From Woeseiaceae bacterium (GTDB taxonomy: Bacteria > Pseudomonadota > Gammaproteobacteria > Steroidobacterales > Woeseiaceae): DNA of 8,264 nt. The position numbers and the translations under genes are program-made. The notes beneath the pieces are model-generated. The model was given only the letters and a program-made list of their open reading frames with translations. It did not search any database and was not told the DNA's origin. Positions 1 to 6,969 of this stretch are shown piece after piece; the first letter of the stretch is position 1, and the number at the start of each line of letters is the position of its first letter. The stretch covers positions 28,694 to 36,957 of the forward strand of contig PBVS01000007.1 of NCBI GenBank assembly GCA_002728725.1, read 5' to 3'.

Positions 1-516
1 CCGATGATCATCATGCAATTGTTGCCTGCCGGTATCGCAGGATTGGTTATTGCCGCCTACATTGCTGCTGTGATGTCCTCGGCGGATTCATGCTTAATGG
101 GTCCAGTTGCCATATTCACTAATGATATTTACAAAAGATATATAAAGCCAAATTCTTCAGAGCTACACCTCGTAAGAGTCGCTCGATATGCGACTCTCAT
201 ACTGGGCATTCTTGCGATTGTGACGGCATATCTAATTCCAAATGTTCTGGATCTAATCTTATATGCATATACATTCGGCTCAGCAGGAATCTTTTTTCCA
301 ATGCTTGGTTTGTTGTTTTGGAAAAAAACTACAGCAAAAGGTGCATTTTGGAGTATGCTTCTGGGCGGTTCATCGGCAGTAATTTATTCAATCATCGGAG
401 AGCCGTTTGGTTTTGCAGCCTCATATCTCGGCTGGATAATTGGGTTACCAACCTTAGTTATAGTTTCTCTAATGAGTGACCATAGTCCCGAAGAAAATCC
501 TGATCTTTTTATTTGA
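1..516 (+). CDS. Sodium:solute symporter family protein, C-terminal part
   Basis: Partial gene: the frame is open from base 1 and ends at TGA 514-516, leaving 171 residues of a protein usually near 450-600. It is an inner-membrane carrier of the SSS family (LeuT fold), which couples Na+ entry to uptake of a solute. Seen: a hydrophobic helix rich in Gly and Ala running into MSSADS (fragment residues 25-30), then NDIYKRYI (41-48). This helix-plus-DIYK arrangement is the hallmark of the SSS helix whose paired Ser/Thr residues form the Na2 sodium site in vSGLT; here the pair is S26-S27. At least four further hydrophobic segments follow, at about 62-80, 84-105, 114-135 and 138-157, then a short acidic tail. 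The substrate cannot be read from this fragment; proline, pantothenate, carboxylates and others are all possible. The ATG at base 4 is internal to the helix region and is not a real start. The gap to typA is 61 bases. Confidence 0.9.
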   Translation, partial: PMIIMQLLPAGIAGLVIAAYIAAVMSSADSCLMGPVAIFTNDIYKRYIKPNSSELHLVRVARYATLILGILAIVTAYLIPNVLDLILYAYTFGSAGIFFPMLGLLFWKKTTAKGAFWSMLLGGSSAVIYSIIGEPFGFAASYLGWIIGLPTLVIVSLMSDHSPEENPDLFI

Positions 517-577
517 TTTTGAAATGCTTTTAGTAGTAACTTGCATCATCTCAAAATGATTTAAGCGAGACCGTTCA

Positions 578-2392
578 ATGCCACAAATTCAGAATATTCG
601 CAATATTGCAATTATTGCTCATGTTGATCATGGGAAAACTACTCTTGTAGATCAATTATTGAGATACTCTGGAACGTTTGATCCTCGTGATAATTCAACA
701 GAAAGAGTGATGGATTCAAATGACCTGGAGCGAGAAAGGGGCATCACAATATTATCAAAAAATACATCCATTACTTGGAACGATTATCAAATCAATATAG
801 TGGATACCCCAGGCCATGCTGATTTTGGTGGTGAGGTAGAAAGAATTCTTTCCATGGTAGACAGCGTTCTCCTGCTTGTTGATGCGGTAGATGGGCCAAT
901 GCCCCAAACACGATTTGTAACGCAAAAAGCATTCGCTAGAGGACTAAAACCGATTGTAATAATTAATAAAATTGATCGGGATGGTGCAAGACCAGATTGG
1001 GTTCTTAACCAAACGTTTGATCTTTTTGACAAACTTGGTGCTACTGATGATCAACTTGATTTTGCTGTTGTCTATGCATCTGCTTTATCGGGTTATTCCA
1101 GCCTTGATCCTCAAGATAAAAATGATGATATGTCTCCGTTGTTATCAACAATAATATCTCAATCACCATCTCCAGTTGTTGATCTTGATGGTCCATTTCA
1201 GATGCAAATTTCTAGCTTAGGATATGATCCATATATTGGTGTTTTGGGAACAGGAAGGATTCAAAGAGGAGGGGTAAAATCGAATACACTGATTTCTGTA
1301 GCCTCTGAAACCAATAACAGCAAAAATGCTAGGATCATGGATTTATTTGGTTTCGATGGCCTCAAAAGAGTAAAGATTGAATCTGCGCATGCTGGCGATA
1401 TCATTACAATTTCTGGGATTGATGATCTATCAATATCAGACACATTGTGTGATAGAGATTGCATAGAGTCACTTCCTCCCCTCACGGTTGATGAGCCAAC
1501 TATAAGTATGACTTTCCAGGTCAATAAATCTCCTTTTTCAGGGAAAGATGGAAAATATCTTACAAGTCGACAAATTCGTGAACGTTTGGATACAGAGCTA
1601 ACTCACAATGTCGCACTTAGGGTTGAGGATACGAATGATCCAGATAAATTTAGAGTGTCTGGAAGAGGCGAACTTCATCTTTCCATCTTAATTGAAAATA
1701 TGCGTAGAGAGGGTTTTGAATTAGCAGTATCGAGACCTGAAGTCATTTACCGTGAAATTAATGGTCAGATACATGAGCCTTGGGAGCACCTCACTGTCGA
1801 TTTTGAGGAGGAGCATCAGGGAACAATCATGACTAGGTTAGCAGAACGCAAAGGAAAACTAATCGAAATGATCCCTGATGGTAAAGGGAGGGTAAGACTG
1901 GATTACAATATACCCACTCGTGGTCTGATTGGTTTTAGGACAGAGTATTTATCTGCCACCTCAGGAACAGGGCTTATGTATCATGTATTTGATAGATATG
2001 ATGTACGCGTTGAATCTACACTCGGACAACGAAATAATGGCGTTTTAGTTTCGATGGTAACTGGAAAAGCCCTGGCCTATGCATTATACAATCTTCAGGA
2101 GCGTGGAAAATTAATGGCGAAACATGCGGATGAAGTTTATGAAGGAATGATTATTGGTATCAACAGTAGAACCAACGATTTAAATGTTAACCCCACAAAG
2201 GCTAAGAAGTTAGATAATATGAGAGCATCAGGAAACGATGAAAATATCGTGCTTACACCACCAATCAACTTTTCATTAGAACAAGCATTGGAATTTATAA
2301 ATGATGATGAATTGGTTGAAGTGACACCCAGCAATATTCGAATCAGAAAAAAACTACTCACTGAGGTAGAGAGAAAAAGAGCTTCAAGATGA
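578..2392 (+). CDS. typA: Ribosome-binding translational GTPase TypA/BipA
   Basis: Complete, 604 residues, against about 607 in E. coli. TypA binds the 70S/50S ribosome in the cytoplasm and helps large-subunit assembly and translation under stress such as cold. All GTPase motifs are visible: G1 AHVDHGKT (14-21), G2 in RERGITI (52-58), G3 DTPGH (76-80), G4 NKID (130-133) and G5 SAL (168-170). The G domain is followed by a beta-barrel domain II (about 200-300), an EF-G domain III-like region containing GRGELHLSILIENMRREGFE (about 365-384), an EF-G domain V-like region (about 390-475) and the TypA-specific C-terminal domain. That domain carries a basic loop, KAKKLDNMRASG (541-552), and ends DDELVEVTP followed by RIRKK, as in proteobacterial TypA. 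The ATG at 578 is chosen because the start falls just before the RNIAIIAHVDHG block; a weak GAGA lies at 567-570. No damage or missing catalytic residue was seen. Confidence 0.98.
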   Translation: MPQIQNIRNIAIIAHVDHGKTTLVDQLLRYSGTFDPRDNSTERVMDSNDLERERGITILSKNTSITWNDYQINIVDTPGHADFGGEVERILSMVDSVLLLVDAVDGPMPQTRFVTQKAFARGLKPIVIINKIDRDGARPDWVLNQTFDLFDKLGATDDQLDFAVVYASALSGYSSLDPQDKNDDMSPLLSTIISQSPSPVVDLDGPFQMQISSLGYDPYIGVLGTGRIQRGGVKSNTLISVASETNNSKNARIMDLFGFDGLKRVKIESAHAGDIITISGIDDLSISDTLCDRDCIESLPPLTVDEPTISMTFQVNKSPFSGKDGKYLTSRQIRERLDTELTHNVALRVEDTNDPDKFRVSGRGELHLSILIENMRREGFELAVSRPEVIYREINGQIHEPWEHLTVDFEEEHQGTIMTRLAERKGKLIEMIPDGKGRVRLDYNIPTRGLIGFRTEYLSATSGTGLMYHVFDRYDVRVESTLGQRNNGVLVSMVTGKALAYALYNLQERGKLMAKHADEVYEGMIIGINSRTNDLNVNPTKAKKLDNMRASGNDENIVLTPPINFSLEQALEFINDDELVEVTPSNIRIRKKLLTEVERKRASR

Positions 2393-2396
2393 TACT

Positions 2397-2431
2397 GGAG
2401 CTCCTGGTGATATAATGACTGAGCTTTTTTT
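2397..2431 (+). terminator. Weak rho-independent terminator candidate after typA
   Basis: GGAGCTC (2397-2403) can pair with GAGCTTT (2421-2427), giving five Watson-Crick pairs and two G-U pairs. The 17-base loop is large, and the run of seven T (2425-2431) overlaps the stem's 3' side. It lies five bases past the typA stop and before the convergent transporter gene, where a terminator is expected. The large loop and short stem make it weak. On the minus strand no T-run follows the hairpin, so it would serve only typA. Confidence 0.35.
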
Positions 2432-2456
2432 AATTTATCTGATTTCTCTTGTTTCT

Positions 2457-3863
2457 CTAGAAGGTATTTCCAATTAGAAGATAGATTAGAACACTTATTA
2501 GACCAACAGTTAAAGCATAGGGCATTTGTGTTTTTATGTGATCAATATGATCCGATGCTGCACCAGTTGATGCAAGAATCGAGGTGTCAGATAAAGGCGA
2601 ACAATGATCACCGAATACACCCCCACCTGCAATAGCAGCTACTGTTGCATATACTATGTGCGTTATTTCATTTCCTGAAAAATTAAATGCTAATGGAACG
2701 GCAATCGGTATCATTATTGCGTAAGTACCCCATGAGGTTCCTGTTGAAAAAGCGACAATGGCTGTAATTAAGAATGCCAGCATAGGCAGCAGTTTTGGCG
2801 TCAGCCATGATTCTGTATTGTCAATGATAAAACCTGCAGTATTGAGCATTGCAGAAAGATCATTCAATGAGTATGCGAGAGCTAAAATAATTATAGCCGG
2901 CATAATTCCTTTAATACCCATCATGGCAGTATTGATTATTTCATTTAGAGGCACACCCTGAATTCTCATTATTATCCCAGCGACTGAAGACGATAGCAGA
3001 AAAGCTTCCATTGGTTTTGCCGATGAAGTAATCATGAATGAGCCCACGGCAAAACAGATTACGATCAGGACAGGAAAAACAAAATTCCAGAACAAGCTGG
3101 TTTGAATACCCTCATAAGGCTCGATGTTGGTTAGCTCAACTCCCATAAGTGGATTTGCCCCATCTCTCAATAATTTATTTTCATTGATTGCCCTCTGCTC
3201 AGCTTCTCTCATTGGGCCAAAGTCAGGTATTACTTTTGTAGCAATTAATCCAACCATAATCACCGCTAGTATTGAATAAATATTGTAAGGGATGGAATAT
3301 ATGAAGAGCATCATTGCCTCACCGGCATCTTGAACTGGCCCCATCCCAATCATAAGTGTTGCTACTAAAACGGCCCAGCCGGTTATAGGAACAAGTATAC
3401 TCACCGGTGCTGATGTTGAATCACATATGTATGCTAGCTTTTCACGAGATATTCTAAACCTATCAGATAGATCCCTCATTGTTGAGCCAACAAATAGCGG
3501 ACTGAAATAGTCGCTAAAGTACACAAACATACCCATGAACCAAGCGATCAATTGAACACGTATTCGAGTCATTTTTTTTGAAGCAATGAATAATGAAAAA
3601 TTACGGATTGCACCTGTTCTCTGGAAGAATGCAATTGAAATACCAATAAAAAATTCGAGCAAAAGCACCCATGAAAAGTCAGTATTCCCGAGCGCATTTT
3701 TAAGTAAATTAGGAAATCCAATTAAACCTTGACCAGAGACAACCACACCGATTAAACAGGCCATCGCCAAAGAAAAGATTGTATTCCTGGTGATAAAGGC
3801 AAGAAGGATAGCAACACTTGCGGGTATGAGTGATATAACTCCAAAATTTTCCACTGGATCCAT
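2457..3863 (-). CDS. NhaC-family Na+/H+ antiporter or Na+-linked amino-acid carrier
   Basis: Complete, 468 residues, a polytopic inner-membrane protein with roughly 11-12 hydrophobic segments. Family features seen: SDYFSPLFVGSTMRDLSDRF (117-136), DSTSAPVSILVPITGW (148-163) and, near the C terminus, GDHCSPLSDTSILAS (418-432), the conserved polar helix region of the NhaC (Na_H_antiporter) family. Classic members exchange Na+ for H+, but the superfamily also contains carriers proposed or shown to move amino or organic acids (for example MleN and the LysW, MetT and TyrT groups). The start ATG (3861-3863) gives a short N terminus just before the first membrane segment. No clear Shine-Dalgarno sequence precedes it, so translation may depend on the upstream gene. 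It is the second gene of a unit with the oxidoreductase 29 bases upstream, which favours a substrate-uptake role over simple pH control. That role is inference; family assignment is firm. Confidence 0.93.
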   Translation of the reverse strand: MDPVENFGVISLIPASVAILLAFITRNTIFSLAMACLIGVVVSGQGLIGFPNLLKNALGNTDFSWVLLLEFFIGISIAFFQRTGAIRNFSLFIASKKMTRIRVQLIAWFMGMFVYFSDYFSPLFVGSTMRDLSDRFRISREKLAYICDSTSAPVSILVPITGWAVLVATLMIGMGPVQDAGEAMMLFIYSIPYNIYSILAVIMVGLIATKVIPDFGPMREAEQRAINENKLLRDGANPLMGVELTNIEPYEGIQTSLFWNFVFPVLIVICFAVGSFMITSSAKPMEAFLLSSSVAGIIMRIQGVPLNEIINTAMMGIKGIMPAIIILALAYSLNDLSAMLNTAGFIIDNTESWLTPKLLPMLAFLITAIVAFSTGTSWGTYAIMIPIAVPLAFNFSGNEITHIVYATVAAIAGGGVFGDHCSPLSDTSILASTGAASDHIDHIKTQMPYALTVGLISVLIYLLIGNTF

Positions 3864-3892
3864 GATAGAAAACCAAATTAAAATTAGTTAGA

Positions 3893-5203
3893 TTAGATTT
3901 CTTTTTTTGCTCTCTTACTTTCTATCATTGATATCAATTTAAAGCCAATTTTTCTGAATGGTTCGGGCGGCATTCGGCTTGCCGATCCAAACAAATTTTT
4001 GATCTCTGGCACTTTTATTTGATTCGCTGACATGGCCAGTAACTCACCAAATAATGTTCCTTTAACAATTCCACCTCCATTACAACCAGCAGATATATAA
4101 ATATTATTTTCAATTTCTCCCCATATGGGACCACCATTGAAAGTGAATCCGGTTGTTCCACCCCAAACACTTTTAAAATTTATATTTGTTAATTGTGGAA
4201 ATCTTAATTTTAAGCTTTGTTTCAGATGCATAGATGCATCGAAATTATTTCTTTCGTACCCATAATCATAGAGCGATCTAATCATTAATCTGCCATCAAT
4301 CGTCAGCCTGAGAGTGCTTCCCAGTCTGTGCGCCGGTAAAATACCCCAATTTGTCTCAGTGCCGAGTGTGAATAATTCATTTTCTTGAAGGGGCTCTGTA
4401 ATTGCAGCATAAGTGTATATCGGTGAAATATAGTTTCTGACAAAACCTAATTTTGCACAAAATGCATTATTAGCAATAACAATTTTTTTAGACCGTATTG
4501 ATGCTTTCGGTGTAATGATTAGCCAACTTTTTTTATCTTGTTTTATCGAGAGTGCCGGCGTATTTTCATAGAGATCTATACTTTTTGGGAGTTTGTCAAT
4601 CAGCGCCCTAATTAAGGCTGCAGGTTGAGCGAGATAACAATGAGGATTGTATAAGCCCTCATTGTAATAATTGGTACCCAATTTCTGTTGTAACTGATCC
4701 TTGTTTAATCTGTCATATTCTAAACCAGATTTTTTAAGAAAGTTTTCGTAATCTCTGAGTGATTTTTTTCCTAATTCACTAGCAGCAGCTCTGTATGTTC
4801 CAGCTCGATGTATTTGACAATCAATTGCCGAATCTTTAACTTCATTAAAAATTTTTTGTGCGGATTTTGCGATGAGTAAATTACATTCCTTCATTCTGTT
4901 AATTTGTTCGGCATCAGCATCATTTGCCAACGAAACCTCTAGCAAGAATCCAGAGTTTCTTCCTGAATTATTCTCACCAGAAACGCTCGCATCAATAATT
5001 GCTATTCGGTCATCAGAGCATATTTCGCTCCATTTTTTCGCTGCAGCAATTCCTGTATAACCGGCACCAATAATTAGAACATCGGCAGATATGTCATCAC
5101 AAAGTGTCTCTCTTGGCTGATACTCGGGCAAAAGCAGGTCCCATCCGCATCTATTCTTGTATTGCGTATAATGATCTATTGAATTGATAATTTTTTGCCC
5201 CAT
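3893..5203 (-). CDS. FAD-dependent amine/amino-acid oxidoreductase (DAO family, PuuB-like)
   Basis: Complete, 436 residues, typical for this family. Seen: an N-terminal extension of about 40 residues with WDLLLPEYQPRETL, then ADVLIIGAGYTG with the dinucleotide-binding GxGxxG (46-51), an acidic residue ending the second strand (D71), and SGRNSGFLLE (80-89), the motif that contacts FAD in this group. Near the end, YISAGCNGGGIVKGTLFGEL (369-388) forms the second FAD-binding stretch, followed by the Pro-rich PPEPFRKIG (412-420). This order matches gamma-glutamylputrescine oxidase (PuuB/OrdL) and related D-amino-acid, sarcosine and glycine oxidases. These oxidise a C-N bond and usually pass electrons to O2, yielding an imine and H2O2. 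No signal peptide, so cytoplasmic. The substrate is unknown. No other putrescine-pathway genes are present, so puuB itself is not claimed. It is the first gene of the minus-strand unit and divergent from the ferredoxin reductase. No clear ribosome-binding site precedes its ATG. Confidence 0.9.
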   Translation of the reverse strand: MGQKIINSIDHYTQYKNRCGWDLLLPEYQPRETLCDDISADVLIIGAGYTGIAAAKKWSEICSDDRIAIIDASVSGENNSGRNSGFLLEVSLANDADAEQINRMKECNLLIAKSAQKIFNEVKDSAIDCQIHRAGTYRAAASELGKKSLRDYENFLKKSGLEYDRLNKDQLQQKLGTNYYNEGLYNPHCYLAQPAALIRALIDKLPKSIDLYENTPALSIKQDKKSWLIITPKASIRSKKIVIANNAFCAKLGFVRNYISPIYTYAAITEPLQENELFTLGTETNWGILPAHRLGSTLRLTIDGRLMIRSLYDYGYERNNFDASMHLKQSLKLRFPQLTNINFKSVWGGTTGFTFNGGPIWGEIENNIYISAGCNGGGIVKGTLFGELLAMSANQIKVPEIKNLFGSASRMPPEPFRKIGFKLISMIESKRAKKEI

Positions 5204-5264
5204 GTTTTTGTGATTCTATAGACATTTATCTGCATTTTACTAATAAAATTTGCAGGCAATAAGA

Positions 5265-5270
5265 ATTATA
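5265..5270 (-). promoter_or_regulatory. Candidate -10 box for the oxidoreductase-transporter unit
   Basis: Read on the minus strand this is a perfect TATAAT, about 60 bases before the oxidoreductase start, inside the 106-base divergent gap. I could not find a good TTGACA-like -35 element at 16-19 bases spacing. In AT-rich DNA a single hexamer is weak evidence. Confidence 0.3.
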
Positions 5271-5296
5271 CGGACAATTAGTTTCATAACTTGTTT

Positions 5297-5300
5297 GGAG
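5297..5300 (+). promoter_or_regulatory. Shine-Dalgarno site deciding the TTG start of the ferredoxin reductase
   Basis: GGAG lies nine bases before the TTG at 5310-5312. This spacing is close to ideal and makes that TTG the best start, in place of the TTG at 5250, which has no purine-rich site before it. Confidence 0.65.
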
Positions 5301-5309
5301 TTGAATAAA

Positions 5310-6335
5310 TTGAAAAAAACTGATGTTGTGATTATTGGAGCTGGCCCCTGCGGATTGTTTCAAGTTTTTGAATTGGGATTATTGGGTCTCAAAGCAGAAA
5401 TCATTGATTCGATAAGACAACCTGGTGGTCAGTGTTCGGAACTCTATCCTGACAAACCAATCTATGATATCCCTGCTATTCCAGTATGCACTGGAGAAGA
5501 GTTGATAGATAATTTATTAAAACAAATAGAACCATTTGATTATGGAATGACACTAAGTGATGAAGTTTCAGAGCTAGAAAAAAAAGAGGACGGAACTTTC
5601 TACATAAAAACAATGTCAGGAAAAGAGTTTCAGTCGAGTGCTGTTGTTATTGCAGGTGGAGTAGGTTCTTTTCAACCAAGAAAATTAAAATTTGGCAATG
5701 CACCTGACTACGAAGGTAGTTCTCTTCATTATAGGATCAAAGATTCTTCAATTTTTAATAATAAGAAAGTAGCTATTCTTGGTGGAGGTGACTCTGCTTT
5801 AGATTGGGCCCTTGATTTGTCTGAAAAAACAGCCGAATTGACGCTTATTCATCGAAGAAATGAATATAGAGCTTTTCCAGATTCAGTCATGCGGGCAAAG
5901 AAGTTATCTGAACAGGGAAAAATAAACATTATCGAAAATGCCAAAATGCATGCAATAAACGGCAAAGACAGCCAGTTAATATCAATACTTGTCGGAAATA
6001 ATGAATCAGAGGAGTTCACGATCAAAATTGATCATCTTCTAGTATTTTATGGGCTAGCTCCAAAGCTTGGACCTATTGCTGAATGGGGTTTGGATATAAA
6101 CAGGAAAACCATTAATGTTGATACTGAAAAGTTTCAGACTTCCACAGAAGGGATATATGCAATTGGAGACATAAACTATTACCCAGGAAAGAAGAAACTA
6201 ATCCTGTCTGGTTTTCATGAAGCTGCTCTGGCTGCTTTTGCTATCAAACAGCGAATTGAGCCTGATAAGAAAGTTCATCTGCAGTATACGACGACCAGTT
6301 CAATAATGCATGAAAGACTAGGATTGAAGGAATAA
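5310..6335 (+). CDS. Ferredoxin/flavodoxin-NADP+ reductase, type 2 (TrxB-like)
   Basis: Complete, 341 residues from a TTG start, within the usual 330-350 of this family. It is a cytoplasmic FAD enzyme moving electrons between NADPH and ferredoxin or flavodoxin. Seen: KTDVVIIGAGPCGLF with the FAD-binding GxGxxG (10-15), the family-typical GGQCSELYPDKPIYDIP (39-55), the NADP-domain GGGDSALDWAL (158-168), HRR (181-183) fitting the 2'-phosphate of NADPH, and GDINYYPG then LSGFHEAALAA (286-309), the second FAD stretch. There is no CxxC redox pair after the GGGDSA block, which excludes thioredoxin reductase. The C-terminal tail beyond the FAD domain is also typical of the YumC/Chlorobium FNR type. 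Start: a frame opens at TTG 5250, but its 20 extra residues are not family-like, while TTG 5310 has GGAG nine bases before it and gives MKKTDVVIIGAG. No ferredoxin gene is adjacent. It converges with the next gene, leaving 14 bases between stops. Confidence 0.94.
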   Translation: MKKTDVVIIGAGPCGLFQVFELGLLGLKAEIIDSIRQPGGQCSELYPDKPIYDIPAIPVCTGEELIDNLLKQIEPFDYGMTLSDEVSELEKKEDGTFYIKTMSGKEFQSSAVVIAGGVGSFQPRKLKFGNAPDYEGSSLHYRIKDSSIFNNKKVAILGGGDSALDWALDLSEKTAELTLIHRRNEYRAFPDSVMRAKKLSEQGKINIIENAKMHAINGKDSQLISILVGNNESEEFTIKIDHLLVFYGLAPKLGPIAEWGLDINRKTINVDTEKFQTSTEGIYAIGDINYYPGKKKLILSGFHEAALAAFAIKQRIEPDKKVHLQYTTTSSIMHERLGLKE

Positions 6336-6349
6336 ATCCAGAAGCTCAA

Positions 6350-6868
6350 CTACTGACTACAAATACTTTTGAGATTTTCAAGATGAGAAGCAAACCCAGA
6401 TAAGTTGAAATATACATTGATGGGTGGCTCAGAATAAGGTTCGATTTCGACTGCCAATTTTGTGATTTTCTTAAATTTATTTATCAGTTCATTTGAGTGT
6501 GTACTGGGATTTTGGAAACTAATTTGTCCTGTTTTATCTAGATTAAAACTCAGCCATGTATAGTTTTTACCATCAATTTTTATTCCAATTTCAGTTTTAT
6601 TGAATGAGGATATATATCTTTTCCAGTTTATTTTTATCGAAATATTTGGACTGCCTTCTTCGCAATAAAGACTAAGCTCTGGGAATACTTTTTCTGAATG
6701 TTCTAAATTATTTATCGATGCTTCTGAGGTATTGCTCAATAGAGCGACTACATTCTCTCCTGAATTTCTTTGGTCGTATATTTTCCAGAGGCTCTCCTGA
6801 GACTGAATTTGAATTGCAGGAATTGTGATAATGGATAGAAAACAGGCAATCTTAATAATAATTTTCAT
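6350..6868 (-). CDS. Small exported protein, VasI/TagO-like pattern
   Basis: Hypothetical, 172 residues from the chosen ATG (6866-6868). The N terminus is a clear signal peptide: MKIIIKIACFL, a hydrophobic core to about residue 21, and a likely cut near QSQES (22-26). C9 sits in the core and is not a lipobox. The frame opens ten codons earlier (ATG at 6898), but those residues are polar, no ribosome site precedes them, and the inner ATG has AGAGAAA upstream. The mature part shows one conserved-looking layout: W28, then LYCEEG with C69, a strand pattern around ISIKINWKRYI (76-86), IGIKIDGKNYTWLSF, a helix, then FNLSGFASHLENLKSIC ending at C170. A Cys mid-protein, an NW-Y strand, an I-D-G hairpin and a final F-L-SG-L-C helix recall the type VI-associated VasI/TagO family. 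C69 and C170 could form a disulfide. The resemblance is from memory, and no type VI genes are in view. Function unknown; periplasmic location inferred. Confidence 0.75.
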   Translation of the reverse strand: MKIIIKIACFLSIITIPAIQIQSQESLWKIYDQRNSGENVVALLSNTSEASINNLEHSEKVFPELSLYCEEGSPNISIKINWKRYISSFNKTEIGIKIDGKNYTWLSFNLDKTGQISFQNPSTHSNELINKFKKITKLAVEIEPYSEPPINVYFNLSGFASHLENLKSICSQ

Positions 6869-6969
6869 TATAATTTTCTCTGTTAAGTTTTCGGTCATTA
6901 AGAAGACTGAAAAAAAAGTGGAATTTTTGATATTGTAAATAAAACATTTAGTAATTCCGAGGTAATTTT
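6869..6969. other. Divergent intergenic region between exported-protein genes
   Basis: These 101 AT-rich bases separate two genes read outward and must hold at least one start signal for each. Weak elements are visible: TTGATA (6927-6932, plus strand) and TACAAT (6937 back to 6932, minus strand), but neither pairs with a convincing partner hexamer at normal spacing. A run of A begins at 6910. No clear operator dyad was seen. Confidence 0.4.
6959..6962 (+). promoter_or_regulatory. Shine-Dalgarno site of the amidohydrolase gene
   Basis: GAGG followed by T, seven bases before the ATG at 6970, is the strongest ribosome-binding site in the window. It fixes the start at 6970 rather than at the in-frame ATG at 7000, which has no such site. 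Confidence 0.75.

Noticed and set aside
545..560. Small inverted repeat (ATCAT/ATGAT, six-base loop) between the symporter gene and typA
   Set aside because: The stem is five A/T-rich pairs with no T-run after it, so it is neither a terminator nor a clear operator.
787..1032. Open frame on the minus strand inside typA
   Set aside because: It lies wholly antisense to a well-conserved gene and its translation shows no family motif. The same holds for the minus-strand frames at 1261-1524 and 2137-2361 and the plus-strand frame at 972-1154.
2758..2961. Open plus-strand frame inside the NhaC-family gene
   Set aside because: It is antisense to conserved transporter sequence, with no ribosome site or recognisable domain. 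The 4872-5060 frame inside the oxidoreductase is rejected for the same reason.
3893..5203. Naming the oxidoreductase puuB and calling a putrescine pathway
   Set aside because: The domain order fits, but no other Puu enzyme is in view and DAO-family substrates cannot be read from these motifs.
5310..6335. Thioredoxin reductase as identity of the TrxB-like gene
   Set aside because: There is no CxxC pair, and the GGQCSELYPDKPIYDIP block plus the C-terminal tail fit the type-2 ferredoxin-NADP reductase.
6336..6349. Terminator between the convergent ferredoxin reductase and VasI-like genes
   Set aside because: The 14-base gap has no hairpin or T-run; any terminator would have to lie within one of the genes and none was obvious.
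6869..6898. Ten-codon N-terminal extension of the VasI-like protein
   Set aside because: The extension is polar, lacks a ribosome site, and would bury the signal peptide behind a non-typical leader.
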